A stretch of DNA of 64,000 nt from Gammaproteobacteria bacterium (GTDB taxonomy: Bacteria; Pseudomonadota; Gammaproteobacteria; Eutrophobiales; Eutrophobiaceae). Under the pieces are notes generated by a model. The model saw only the letters and a list, made by a program, of their open reading frames with translations, did no database searches and was not told the origin of the DNA. Position numbers and translations under genes: made by a program. Positions within the stretch are counted from its first letter, which is position 1. Each line of letters starts with the position of its first letter. Of the stretch, positions 1-9,091 are shown one piece after another. The stretch covers positions 1 through 64,000 of the forward strand of contig JANQNX010000007.1 in the NCBI GenBank assembly GCA_028279365.1. Reading direction: 5' to 3'.

Positions 1-92
1 ACAGCGGTAGTTCGTGGGATTGTGGCAACGACACTGATTCCGCCGGCGTAACAACGGTTGAAGATAAATATCTTCCCGGTGCTTGTAAATGA
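1..92 (+). CDS. pilA: Type IV pilin, C-terminal end (partial)
   Basis: The window opens inside a gene whose frame starts at base 3 and stops with TGA at 90-92. The 29 visible residues contain a Trp-Asp-Cys, a second Cys near the end, and the ending KYLPGACK. Two cysteines forming a C-terminal disulfide loop and a closing KYLP-x-x-C are typical of the major type IV pilin PilA of gammaproteobacteria. Pilin is the repeated subunit of a retractile surface fibre. Only the tail is present, so the prepilin signal and N-terminal helix cannot be checked. A strong terminator follows within 35 bases, fitting a highly expressed single gene. Confidence 0.75.
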   Translation, partial: SGSSWDCGNDTDSAGVTTVEDKYLPGACK

Positions 93-126
93 TTTATTAG
101 CTGAAGTTAGTGATTACAGTAAACTA

Positions 127-148
127 AACCACCTTCGGGTGGTTTTTT
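127..148 (+). terminator. Rho-independent terminator of the pilin gene
   Basis: A perfect 7-bp stem AACCACC / GGTGGTT closes on a stable TTCG tetraloop and runs straight into a T tract. This is a textbook intrinsic terminator, placed 35 bases after the pilin stop codon and 8 bases before the next start codon. Confidence 0.92.
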
Positions 149-155
149 ATTTTAA

Positions 156-2045
156 ATGAACATATCCAGTTTAAAATCTCAATCGCTATTTATATTTTTA
201 TTAATAGGTGTCACAGTATTCATTTATTCTGTGGGGATAGATACACGTTTCATTCTGGACGATATTCGTAACCTTAGGGATTTAGCAAATATAACAAACG
301 ATGGCTATCTCGATTACATATTTAATGGGGAAGCCAGTCCCTTAGGTCGGCCCATTTCTTACTTAAGCTTTGCTTTACAACATGATAGCTGGCCTAATAA
401 TCCATCAAATTTTAAGCTGATAAATGTAATTATCCATATTGTGAATGGGGCGCTTGTTTATATCGTCACGCATCTTTTATTAAAACAACTACGATATAAA
501 AGTGAGCAATATGAGTATTTCCCATTAGTAATTAGTGCACTTTGGTTATTACACCCGGTGCACTCGACGACTGTGTTATATGTTGTGCAGCGGATGACGT
601 TGCTAGCGTCATTTTTCTCTCTTTCTGGTGTGGCATTGTATCTCTATTTTCGGAATAAATATTTAATCAAGAGACAAAGCATTCATATAATCTACATGAT
701 AGTAGTCGTAGCAGGCTGTTCTCTGATATCTGTATTATGCAAGGAAATTGGTGTACTTCTTCCTGCCTATATCATGGTGATCGAAAACACCTTATACAGT
801 AATCAGCAACACTTTTCGAAATGGAAAAAATGTACAAATATGGCAATGCTACTGCCTTTGTTAGCAGTTTGTTTATATTTTATTTCGAGTTTTGGTTCAA
901 TAAAAGCCGGTTACTTATCACGTGACTTTACTCTCGAACAACGCCTTTTAACCGAACTGGTGGTGTTAGTTGATTATATAAAAATAATCATTATACCTAC
1001 GACGGATTCCTTTTCTTTATATCACGACAGTTTCCCTATATCTGTGTCTTTTTTTCAACCTGTAAAGACAATATATAGTTTTCTGATTATTTTATTTCTA
1101 TTTCTTTTAGCATGGATGAGTAGAAAAAAATACCCCCTAATAGGTTTTGGAGTAACATGGTTTTTCGTTGGCCATTCTCTGGAGGGTACGATACTTAGCC
1201 TGGAACTATACTACGAGCATAGAAATTATCTGCCTTCTATTGGTGTAATAGCGATAATAATAGGTGTATATCAAAACTTTTCAGGTAGAACTAATGTAAA
1301 AAAAATTAAGTACTATCTGGCAGCAATATATCTATTATGTATAACTTCGGTAACTTTTATCATAAATGATCTTTGGAATTCACCATATATACAAACTATG
1401 TCGTGGTTAAAACAACAGCCTGATTCACAGCGGGTGCTGAGTGATCTATGGGGTATGTCGCTTGTTATGGGAAACAAGGAAAAAGCAAACGATATATATG
1501 AAAAGCTGAAGTTGAAAAATAAACAGGATTTGTTCCCTGATATTAGAAAGATAATGGCGACCTATTGCATTGAAAAGGATTTATTAGATGAAAATGAATG
1601 GGGCCATATTTATTCTGAGGCGAAACAAGCAGTTTATAAAAATACGTCATTAATTTCTGAATTTGACCAGTTAATATATTTAATGGCTAAAAATAACTGT
1701 ACTATGCAGGATAAACCTAAATTATATGAACTATTAACTATTATTATTAGCAATCCGTCTTTTGAAACTAAAAAGGCTCAGTTTTATGAGTTTGCAACAA
1801 CAGTTTCTGTATTGAATAACAATCTTATACAAGCAAGAAATGATATAGAAGCAGCGATTGAATATTCTGCTACAATCCATAATAAGATATATCTTTTACG
1901 AATTTTAATAGCGTTAAATGAAAATGAAGATGCTGCGATTCTGCTAGCGCAAATTAAAAAAGAGATTTCATCAAACTTACTTGTAAAAGCTTCAGATATT
2001 CGTAAGCTAACAGAAATAGAAAAACAACTTACTTTAAACAACTAG
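156..2045 (+). CDS. TMTC/GT-C-like membrane protein, possible pilin glycosyltransferase
   Basis: A 629-residue protein with about 10 hydrophobic segments in residues 10-400 and a soluble C-terminal part (about 410-629) that looks helical and TPR-like. An acidic pair follows the first membrane segment (ILDDIRN, residues 33-39), and the motif LLHPVHSTTV followed by VVQRMTLLA lies near residues 130-150. Acidic pair plus HPVH plus an R-x-x-LLA stretch is the signature of TMTC-like GT-C transferases, which take sugars from lipid-phosphate carriers. The position right after pilA suggests the pilin may be the acceptor; that is inference. An oligosaccharide ligase or polymerase is an alternative. The following GT2 gene (16-base gap) could make the lipid-linked sugar donor. 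Confidence 0.65.
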   Translation: MNISSLKSQSLFIFLLIGVTVFIYSVGIDTRFILDDIRNLRDLANITNDGYLDYIFNGEASPLGRPISYLSFALQHDSWPNNPSNFKLINVIIHIVNGALVYIVTHLLLKQLRYKSEQYEYFPLVISALWLLHPVHSTTVLYVVQRMTLLASFFSLSGVALYLYFRNKYLIKRQSIHIIYMIVVVAGCSLISVLCKEIGVLLPAYIMVIENTLYSNQQHFSKWKKCTNMAMLLPLLAVCLYFISSFGSIKAGYLSRDFTLEQRLLTELVVLVDYIKIIIIPTTDSFSLYHDSFPISVSFFQPVKTIYSFLIILFLFLLAWMSRKKYPLIGFGVTWFFVGHSLEGTILSLELYYEHRNYLPSIGVIAIIIGVYQNFSGRTNVKKIKYYLAAIYLLCITSVTFIINDLWNSPYIQTMSWLKQQPDSQRVLSDLWGMSLVMGNKEKANDIYEKLKLKNKQDLFPDIRKIMATYCIEKDLLDENEWGHIYSEAKQAVYKNTSLISEFDQLIYLMAKNNCTMQDKPKLYELLTIIISNPSFETKKAQFYEFATTVSVLNNNLIQARNDIEAAIEYSATIHNKIYLLRILIALNENEDAAILLAQIKKEISSNLLVKASDIRKLTEIEKQLTLNN

Positions 2046-2060
2046 TCAATTTTTACGGAT

Positions 2061-2963
2061 ATGGATTTATCAATTATTATTCCAGCTCGTAATGAAGCAT
2101 CTAGCCTGGTTGAATTAATACCTAAAATAAAAGAAAAATACATTACTGCTGAAATCATTGTAGTAAATGATGGTTCAACAGATAATACTGAAGCCATTTG
2201 TAAAAAGTATGACGTTAATATTATAAAACACCCTTATTCCTTGGGAAACGGTGCTGCTATCAAAGCTGGTACTCGTATAGCAAAAGGCGACTTTATATTA
2301 TTCATGGATGCTGACGGTCAACACGATCCCGGAGAGATTCATTTGTTGACAGAAAAAATTATGGAAGGTTATTCAATGGTTGTTGGTGCAAGAAATTTAA
2401 ATGACCATGCCTCTTTTCTCAGAAGGTTAGCGAATAGTTTTTACAATAGACTTGCTTCTTTCATGACAGGTTGTCAGATTGCTGATCTCACGAGTGGTTT
2501 TCGAATAGTTAAGGCTTCTCATTTTAGAAGATTTTTGTATCTTCTACCTAATGGGTTTTCATATCCTACTACCAGCACAATGGCGTTTTTTCGCTCTGGT
2601 CTTCCTGTTGCCTATGTCCCAATTGTGGTCAGGCAAAGAGATGGAAAGAGTCATATTAATTTGATTAAAGATGGTATCAGATTTTTTATTATCATATTAA
2701 AAGTGGGTGCATTATTTTCACCTATGAGGCTGTTTCTTCCAATCAGCTTTTTTCTATTTACTACGGGAGTTTTTTATTATGCCTATACATTTTTTTTCTA
2801 CAGCCGATTAACAAATATGACTGTCATGTTATTTTTGTCATCTATCTTTATTTTTTTAATAGGAATAGTCTCTGAATTAGTATCATCACTTCATTATAGA
2901 GGGGTTGAAGAGGATTTAAGTAAACAGGAAGCTGATAGTATAGAAAATATAAGTGATAATTGA
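2061..2963 (+). CDS. Membrane-anchored GT2 glycosyltransferase (polyprenyl-phosphate type)
   Basis: 300 residues. The GT2 nucleotide-sugar fold shows SIIIPARNEASSL at the N-terminus, VVNDGSTDNT near residue 34 and the metal-binding DAD (83-85) in a DADGQHDP context, as in dolichyl- or undecaprenyl-phosphate sugar synthases. Two hydrophobic segments (about 225-248 and 253-275) anchor the C-terminus. The predicted job is to move a sugar from a nucleotide onto polyprenyl phosphate at the cytoplasmic face. It lies 16 bases after the GT-C-like gene on the same strand, so the two probably act in sequence: this one loads the carrier, the other uses it. The sugar cannot be read from sequence. Confidence 0.8.
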   Translation: MDLSIIIPARNEASSLVELIPKIKEKYITAEIIVVNDGSTDNTEAICKKYDVNIIKHPYSLGNGAAIKAGTRIAKGDFILFMDADGQHDPGEIHLLTEKIMEGYSMVVGARNLNDHASFLRRLANSFYNRLASFMTGCQIADLTSGFRIVKASHFRRFLYLLPNGFSYPTTSTMAFFRSGLPVAYVPIVVRQRDGKSHINLIKDGIRFFIIILKVGALFSPMRLFLPISFFLFTTGVFYYAYTFFFYSRLTNMTVMLFLSSIFIFLIGIVSELVSSLHYRGVEEDLSKQEADSIENISDN

Positions 2964-2996
2964 CTTTTTAGTTAACGCTAACTGAATAAGTTAATT

Positions 2997-4940
2997 TCAG
3001 GTTGTTTCAAGCCATGATTGAAACATTAGCACATCCCATAGCAAGTATTGCCAATTGGCCTTTCCTGACAGGTGTTGTTTCCATTTTTCGTGTATAAGAC
3101 TTGGGTTTAAAAAACCTTGTTGTTGTAATTTTTTATCATCAATTAGGTTTTCTGCCCACTCTTTTAAAGGTCCCCGCAACCAAACATCAATAGGAACACC
3201 AAAGCCCATTTTAGGCCTGTCAATTATTTTTTCCGGGACATACTTATATAACAACTGCCGAAGTAACCACTTGCTTTCGCCTTGTCGAATTTTCATGCTT
3301 AAGGGAAGTGCCCAGGCAAACTCTATCAGTTTATGATCGAGGAATGGAATTCTGGTTTCAAGGCTTACAGCCATAGCGGCACGATCAACCTTAACCAAGA
3401 TATCGTCAGGAAGGTAACTCATTGTATCTAGATACATCATGGTACTTTCAAAATTCGGAAGATCTGCCCATAAAGACTTATCAGTAATTATTGTATTTGG
3501 TTCTTCACCATTAATCACAAGATCGGATGGTTGTTGCCAATGAGATAGCAAGTTAAGGTATATTTTTTCTGGACTATTCATTGATAGTATATCCGCAACC
3601 TTATGTAACTTATTGCCCATATTATTTATGCGATATTTATTAGGCAGTAGTCGCCATAAATTGTTGAAAACTGCGTTAATAGCTGAAGGACTTAATGTAG
3701 TAAGCATGCCTGCGAGTGCTGCTCGGAAAGGGGTGGGTAAAGATGAAGAGCAATTCTTCCAGAGTTTTATTGTATATAAATATCGATTGTAGCCGCAAAA
3801 TAATTCATCGCCAGCATCTCCGGAAAGACTGACTGTGACATGCTGTTTTGCTAATTTGCTAACCAGATAGGTTGGAATCTGAGAAGAGTCAGCAAAAGGT
3901 TCATCATAAATTGTGGGCAATTCAGGAATTACAGCCATCGCTTGTTCAGGAGTCACATATAATTCAGTATGATCAGTGCCTAAATGCTGGGCAACATTTT
4001 TCGCATGATGTGCTTCATTGTATTCTTTCTCATTAAAACCGATAGAAAATGTTTTAACAGGTTGGTTGCTCAATGACTGCATAATTGCCACTACCATAGA
4101 AGAATCAAAGCCGCCTGACAAAAATGCACCTAGAGGCACGTCAGAAATTAATTGACTACTAATTGAAGATGATAGAAGTCTTTGTAGCTCCGAGATCGCT
4201 TCATAAGTATCACCTTTGAATGTATTCAACTGTCCTTTTTCAGCTATTTCTCTAGCAGACCAATATTCAAGAACTTTAGATTTTTTGCCGCTATCTGAAA
4301 ATTCAATATACGTGCCCGGTTTTAACTTTTTAATATCTTTATAGATAGTATGAGGGCAAGGAATATAATTGTGTCTGAAAAATAATGTTAATGCATTTCG
4401 GTCAATATCATTATTAAAAGAATGGTGCTTTCTTATGGCCTTTAATTCAGAAGCAAATATCAGTACTTTGTTTAAATATCCAAAATAAAGCGGTTTTTCT
4501 CCAACTCTGTCCCTGGCAAGAGTTAATATTTGTTTCTTCCTATCCCATAAGGCAAATGCGAACATCCCAACTGTATATTGAAGTGTCTTATTGATCCCCC
4601 AGCATTGAATTGCGTTTACAAGTGTTTCAGTATCCGAGTGGCCATCCCAATTGATATTTACTCCATCATTTTTGAGTGATTCGCGAATCGACAAGTGGTT
4701 ATAGATCTCACCATTAAAGACAATAATATAACGTCCTTCTTTGGAAGACATCGGTTGCGAACCAGATTTAGACAGATCAAGAACTGATAAACGTCGATGT
4801 CCTAATGCAATCCCATTATTATGATCAATCCATATGCCATCGTCATCTGGTCCTCTATGATGAATCGAATCTAGCATGTTGAGCAGATCGCTTTGTTCAA
4901 TTCTATTTGACGTATCCCAATAACCTGTAATGCCGCACAT
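2997..4940 (-). CDS. asnB: Asparagine synthetase (glutamine-hydrolysing), AsnB-type
   Basis: 647 residues. It begins MCGITGYWD, so after Met removal Cys becomes the class II amidotransferase nucleophile. The first half is the glutaminase domain (HRGPDD, HRRLSVLD, FNGEIYNH). The second half is the ATP-pyrophosphatase synthetase domain with the P-loop SGGFDSS near residue 277 and SLSGDAGDELFCGYNRY further on. The reaction is aspartate + glutamine + ATP to asparagine. Long AsnB paralogues are common in exopolysaccharide loci, where the acceptor may be a sugar acid amidated during polymer decoration rather than free aspartate. Its position at the end of the minus-strand polysaccharide operon fits that, but is not proof. 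Confidence 0.88.
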   Translation of the reverse strand: MCGITGYWDTSNRIEQSDLLNMLDSIHHRGPDDDGIWIDHNNGIALGHRRLSVLDLSKSGSQPMSSKEGRYIIVFNGEIYNHLSIRESLKNDGVNINWDGHSDTETLVNAIQCWGINKTLQYTVGMFAFALWDRKKQILTLARDRVGEKPLYFGYLNKVLIFASELKAIRKHHSFNNDIDRNALTLFFRHNYIPCPHTIYKDIKKLKPGTYIEFSDSGKKSKVLEYWSAREIAEKGQLNTFKGDTYEAISELQRLLSSSISSQLISDVPLGAFLSGGFDSSMVVAIMQSLSNQPVKTFSIGFNEKEYNEAHHAKNVAQHLGTDHTELYVTPEQAMAVIPELPTIYDEPFADSSQIPTYLVSKLAKQHVTVSLSGDAGDELFCGYNRYLYTIKLWKNCSSSLPTPFRAALAGMLTTLSPSAINAVFNNLWRLLPNKYRINNMGNKLHKVADILSMNSPEKIYLNLLSHWQQPSDLVINGEEPNTIITDKSLWADLPNFESTMMYLDTMSYLPDDILVKVDRAAMAVSLETRIPFLDHKLIEFAWALPLSMKIRQGESKWLLRQLLYKYVPEKIIDRPKMGFGVPIDVWLRGPLKEWAENLIDDKKLQQQGFLNPSLIHEKWKQHLSGKANWQYLLWDVLMFQSWLETT

Positions 4941-5048
4941 TTTTTTCTCGAAAATATTAATCAGTAATAATAGCTGGATAAAAATGTTTAAAAACTAAAC
5001 TGCTGGTAAAGGCTTATGACACTCAATCAAGCGAAAGACATGGTGAGC

Positions 5049-6845
5049 TTATTTATAGTTATAGATTTCAAGTGTACTATTTATCATCTTAGTTAACGAA
5101 AATTTCTCTAATGCAAACTGCCTTGCCAGTACCCTTGCATTATCATACCATTGTTGGTTATCAAGACTGAATTGAATCCGTTCTGCAAGTAGATCTGGTT
5201 CCCTTTTGTTTATTAGCCACCCAGTTTTTCCATTAATAAATGTTTCCGCTGTGCCACCAGCATCTGTTGCTATTACCGGGACTCCACATAGTTGGGCTTC
5301 TATAATGACATTTGGCGTTCCTTCTTCTTTTGAAGTCAAAAGAAATAAGTCCATAATTGATAATATCATTGAAGCATTTTTTTCTGTGCCTGGCATAATT
5401 AACTGATCTGATATATTGAGTTTTTTTGCATACGATTTGATCTTATTTTCAAGTGGACCTGCTCCAACGAGAAGAAAAACACAGTCATTACGCTGTTTTG
5501 CAACCGCAGCAATAGTGCTTATCCATAACAAAGGATCTTTTTCTGCGTAAAGTCGAAAGATTGAACCAACTACCTTGGATTTTTCCGATATTCGCATTTG
5601 TTTTTTGCAGCTATTTACTAAATTTTCACCCACAAATTTAAATTCTTTGGTATTAATACCATTGTGTAGAACCCGGTACTTATTTTCTGACAAATTCAGC
5701 CACTTTGTATAATCGTCAGCACCAGCACGACTATTATTTAAAAAATAGACATTATCAACTTCGGATAAAGCTCTGTATCCGAGTCTCATATAAGGTAAAT
5801 GATAATTAAATCGATATGCTGCCATATTACGAGAGCTAATAACGATTTTTGGAACACCAAGTATTACTGCGGCCAATCCGGCAATTACACTGGTTCTATC
5901 TTGCCATATGTGGACTATTTCAGGTCGAAAATAGTCTAATGCAATTAAGTATTCTGCAATTTCAGCGGATAGTTGAGGAGGTAAACGAGAAAAAGTACGA
6001 AAAATACGATCTTGTAAATTGTTTTCTTGGTTTTCGTATATTTTTTTTTGAGTATTGCTTAATTCATAGTCTCCACAGACCTGATTTAACAAGAATACAT
6101 CTATTTTATTTTTTTGAACTACATCAAGATAAAAATCTTTCTCGCTAATATGGTCAAGATGTTCACATAGCAATGAAATATAGCCTGTTTTTTTTTCTTT
6201 TAGGCCTATAAGTGTATTAACAAGTTGTCTTTCTGCTCCTCCCCATGCCAGTGAGTTATTTATCATTAGAACTTTACCTTTATTAAAGTCATCTATTTTT
6301 AATAAAGGTGCATCATGATGATGTACTGTTTTTTTTAAACGTAATTCAGTTTCATAAAAAAGGAGATTAGGGAAAATAGAAGCAGGACATAGTTGGTAAA
6401 AATAATGAAATAAAAGCCTTAAGCTAAATGAAACGATATTTTCTCGAACTAAACACCCTAGAGATAAATATGCTATCCAAAAAATATTATTTCTCAGGGC
6501 ATTAATTAACATTTTAATTTTTATTTGACGGCGATGCCCAAGAAAAATAATAGTATTCGCTTGGAGTTTCGGGACATCCCAGGTCCTATCCGAAACATTC
6601 ATGCGGCCAACTTTTGAGGCTGATAAATTGCTAGGCGTGGTAGCGTAAAGATCAATAATAATTCCCTTAATCCAGGGTAAATTATATATATCGTTATATT
6701 CTTGAATACAAGTCGAGTGCTCTGCGGGTAAAGCCAATATAGCTAGACACGAATACCTTTTGTGATAATCATTAAGAAATTTTAATGTTGTTTTCTGTTT
6801 ATTTTTACAACACGTTTGAGTTGTAGGTTTAAATTCGCATATCAT
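5049..6845 (-). CDS. GT4 glycosyltransferase with unusual N-terminal extension
   Basis: 598 residues, against about 360-400 for a usual GT4 enzyme. The GT-B fold starts near residue 190 (MINNSLAWGGAERQLVNTL), and the C-terminal nucleotide-sugar site is clear: GSIFRLYAEKDP, LVGAGPLE, and EGTPNVIIEAQLCGVPVIATD, where the E-x7-E motif sits. The first 190 residues have Cys and basic residues and match no family I recognise; they may be an extra domain. It overlaps the downstream end of the methyltransferase gene by 4 bases (ATGA), so the two are translationally coupled. The predicted role is adding a sugar to the surface polysaccharide in the cytoplasm. Confidence 0.8.
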   Translation of the reverse strand: MICEFKPTTQTCCKNKQKTTLKFLNDYHKRYSCLAILALPAEHSTCIQEYNDIYNLPWIKGIIIDLYATTPSNLSASKVGRMNVSDRTWDVPKLQANTIIFLGHRRQIKIKMLINALRNNIFWIAYLSLGCLVRENIVSFSLRLLFHYFYQLCPASIFPNLLFYETELRLKKTVHHHDAPLLKIDDFNKGKVLMINNSLAWGGAERQLVNTLIGLKEKKTGYISLLCEHLDHISEKDFYLDVVQKNKIDVFLLNQVCGDYELSNTQKKIYENQENNLQDRIFRTFSRLPPQLSAEIAEYLIALDYFRPEIVHIWQDRTSVIAGLAAVILGVPKIVISSRNMAAYRFNYHLPYMRLGYRALSEVDNVYFLNNSRAGADDYTKWLNLSENKYRVLHNGINTKEFKFVGENLVNSCKKQMRISEKSKVVGSIFRLYAEKDPLLWISTIAAVAKQRNDCVFLLVGAGPLENKIKSYAKKLNISDQLIMPGTEKNASMILSIMDLFLLTSKEEGTPNVIIEAQLCGVPVIATDAGGTAETFINGKTGWLINKREPDLLAERIQFSLDNQQWYDNARVLARQFALEKFSLTKMINSTLEIYNYK

Positions 6846-7609
6846 TTTTTATTAGTACGTTTTATTTTGTATAAAACACATGAACTGCCGAAAAAATTAG
6901 ATATAAATTGTCTTTTGGACATTGATAGTTTCTTACCAAAAATCATATAGCCGGTATAAAATAGTTTCATCGGTTGTGCTATTTCAACATCAAAGTCATT
7001 TTTTTTAAAATGTTTTAACCAGCTTAATCTGCTGAAGGTCCATATTTCAAAAATACAATTACCCTTTTCTCCATGTCTGGTAGGTATTGCATAGTTTACA
7101 GAGTGTCTAAGAATTTGGATAAAAGTTGAGACTATTTTTTTAAATTCATCAAGACTTATATTTTTAGGAAATAATTTGGGAGTTAGATTTGCACAATGCT
7201 GGGCATATTCAACATAGTTTGTTATGTTGCTCCAAAATCTCCATGAACCGGATGGCATCAGATGAATACTATATCCTTGCGGTTTTAATACTCTGTCTAG
7301 CTCTTTATAAAGAATTTCCAGTTCTAATATGTGTTCTAGAACATTGGAAGAATAAATAATATCAAAACTTGAATCAGCAAATGGCAAATTAAGGCCGTCA
7401 TAGAAAACTATTGGAAAAACTATTTCGCTAGAGTAGTTTGATGACTGTAAATCAACTGATGTCAGTATATAACCTCGCAACGATAATTCTTTAGCCTGTA
7501 TACCTGTTCCTCCGCCGATCTCAAGTATTTTTGCTCCTTTAAAAAAGAATTTTTCAACATAATCTAATTCATATTTTCTCAAAATATGGAGGAAATCTAT
7601 AGAAAACAT
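6842..7609 (-). CDS. Class I SAM-dependent methyltransferase
   Basis: 255 residues. The SAM-binding glycine loop LEIGGGTGIQAKEL lies near residues 30-43, an acidic strand end follows (TSVDLQ), and FDIIYSSNVLEHI is the usual motif IV/post-I region of Methyltransf_11-type enzymes. It lies between the ABC exporter and a GT4 gene, so a sugar or chain end of the polysaccharide is a likely substrate. Capping methylation of the non-reducing end is a known way to stop chain growth before ABC export; whether this enzyme does so is inference. The stop overlaps the next gene by 4 bases. Confidence 0.78.
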   Translation of the reverse strand: MFSIDFLHILRKYELDYVEKFFFKGAKILEIGGGTGIQAKELSLRGYILTSVDLQSSNYSSEIVFPIVFYDGLNLPFADSSFDIIYSSNVLEHILELEILYKELDRVLKPQGYSIHLMPSGSWRFWSNITNYVEYAQHCANLTPKLFPKNISLDEFKKIVSTFIQILRHSVNYAIPTRHGEKGNCIFEIWTFSRLSWLKHFKKNDFDVEIAQPMKLFYTGYMIFGKKLSMSKRQFISNFFGSSCVLYKIKRTNKK

Positions 7610-7640
7610 TATGTTTGATTTACATGTGGTTACACTGAAG

Positions 7641-9056
7641 CTAAGTAATCTGATAAGTAGCTAGTTCGCTACTCCATGTTGTAAAAGCACCCAGCATACC
7701 TTTAGGATTGGTGCTTACAGAAAAGTCATAAGCATGGGGTATATGATCAATTGTGTCCCACTCAGAATTCAAAGAAGATGGAGGTAAAGATAATGAAATT
7801 AAAATATAATAATCTCCATGTTGTAAATTCAGATTGAACTTCCATTCGGAAATATATTTAGTATTAGCCAAATAATTTTCAGGTTCTTTTTCTGAATATC
7901 TAGTATCAACATGTACCAATCCAATTCCAGTTGTGGAGAATATTTGATAAGCCAGGGTTGGCATCGTGACGTTCGCATGATACTCAGTTAATACCCTCAA
8001 CCGAACCGCCGCACCATAATTGAAACAATGTTCCATTTTTCCATTAGAATTAATCAGTTGTACGTTGATTATACTGGCTCTCGGATCAACTATGCGATTC
8101 TCGGATGATTTCTTTGCAAAAATATCTTTTCCCAGGAAAATATCCGGCTTTATTTCATCAAGAACATAACATTTTTCTTTTTGTGAAGGTATTATATCTC
8201 TTTCTTCTTTTAGAGACTTATTTGATTCTTCATGAAGTCTTTTTTTACTTTTTTTGTATTCGATATCCATTTTAAAATACATATCAAGCGTGGGTGCGGG
8301 CGCTGCATCCATTATCATGTTCCCCTCATTTAATAAAATTGTGCGGTTACATAATTCCCGAATAATATTAGTTGCATGGCTAACAAAAATTAAAGTAACT
8401 CCATTGTCTAGCATTTGCCGAATTCTGCGATAACATCTTGATTGAAAATACGCATCGCCGACACCAAGTGCTTCGTCAATAATTAATATGTCAGGTTGTA
8501 AAACTATTTGTACTGAGAAAGCTAGTCGAGTAGCCATGCCTGAAGAATACATTCGTACAGGTTGATCCATGAAATCGCCAATATCTGCAAATTCAGCAAT
8601 ATCTTCAAATACTGCATCAGTAGATTCTTTATTTAGGCCCATTATCGCGCAATTGAGGTAAACATTATCACGTCCAGAGAACTGAGGATGAAAGGCACTA
8701 CCAAGTTCAAGAAGCGCTGCAATTTTACCTTTTATCTTGATATCTCCTGTTGAAGCACGAGTTGTTCCCGCTATTATTTGCAGCAAAGTACTTTTTCCCG
8801 ATCCATTCCTACCAATTACTCCAACAGACTCCCCACGTCTTATTTGAAGATTTATTGTCTTTAAAGCAGGAAAAAGCTTATAAAATTGTTTACTTTTATT
8901 TTTTATTAATTTGTTTATATTTGACTGATTAGGGACGAATCCGGAAGCTATTTCATAGAGGCCAGAGCTGATTCTTGCATTAGGTTTTTCGAAAATACGA
9001 TAATCTTTTGATACATTTTTTAAATCGATCAATATTTCTTCTGTGTTTACTGACAT
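7641..9056 (-). CDS. wzt: Polysaccharide ABC exporter ATP-binding protein with Wzt C-domain
   Basis: 471 residues. The ATPase domain has Walker A GRNGSGKST (residues 82-90), a signature stretch YSSGMATRLAFS, Walker B LIIDEALGVGD and the switch His in FVSHA. Residues about 260-340 are charged, probably a linker. The last about 130 residues form the beta-rich domain seen in Wzt proteins of O-antigens that are recognised by a modified chain end. The protein powers export of a finished lipid-linked polysaccharide across the inner membrane. It lies 35 bases downstream of its permease partner. The C-domain implies the polymer carries a terminal mark, perhaps added by the neighbouring methyltransferase. 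Confidence 0.9.
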   Translation of the reverse strand: MSVNTEEILIDLKNVSKDYRIFEKPNARISSGLYEIASGFVPNQSNINKLIKNKSKQFYKLFPALKTINLQIRRGESVGVIGRNGSGKSTLLQIIAGTTRASTGDIKIKGKIAALLELGSAFHPQFSGRDNVYLNCAIMGLNKESTDAVFEDIAEFADIGDFMDQPVRMYSSGMATRLAFSVQIVLQPDILIIDEALGVGDAYFQSRCYRRIRQMLDNGVTLIFVSHATNIIRELCNRTILLNEGNMIMDAAPAPTLDMYFKMDIEYKKSKKRLHEESNKSLKEERDIIPSQKEKCYVLDEIKPDIFLGKDIFAKKSSENRIVDPRASIINVQLINSNGKMEHCFNYGAAVRLRVLTEYHANVTMPTLAYQIFSTTGIGLVHVDTRYSEKEPENYLANTKYISEWKFNLNLQHGDYYILISLSLPPSSLNSEWDTIDHIPHAYDFSVSTNPKGMLGAFTTWSSELATYQIT

Positions 9057-9091
9057 CTGAAATCCTGGAAGAGTGAGTAATTTTTATCTGT

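Noticed and set aside
2967-2990. Terminator between the GT2 gene and asnB
   Set aside because: AGTTA-ACGC-TAACT forms only a 5-bp stem and no T tract follows on either strand.
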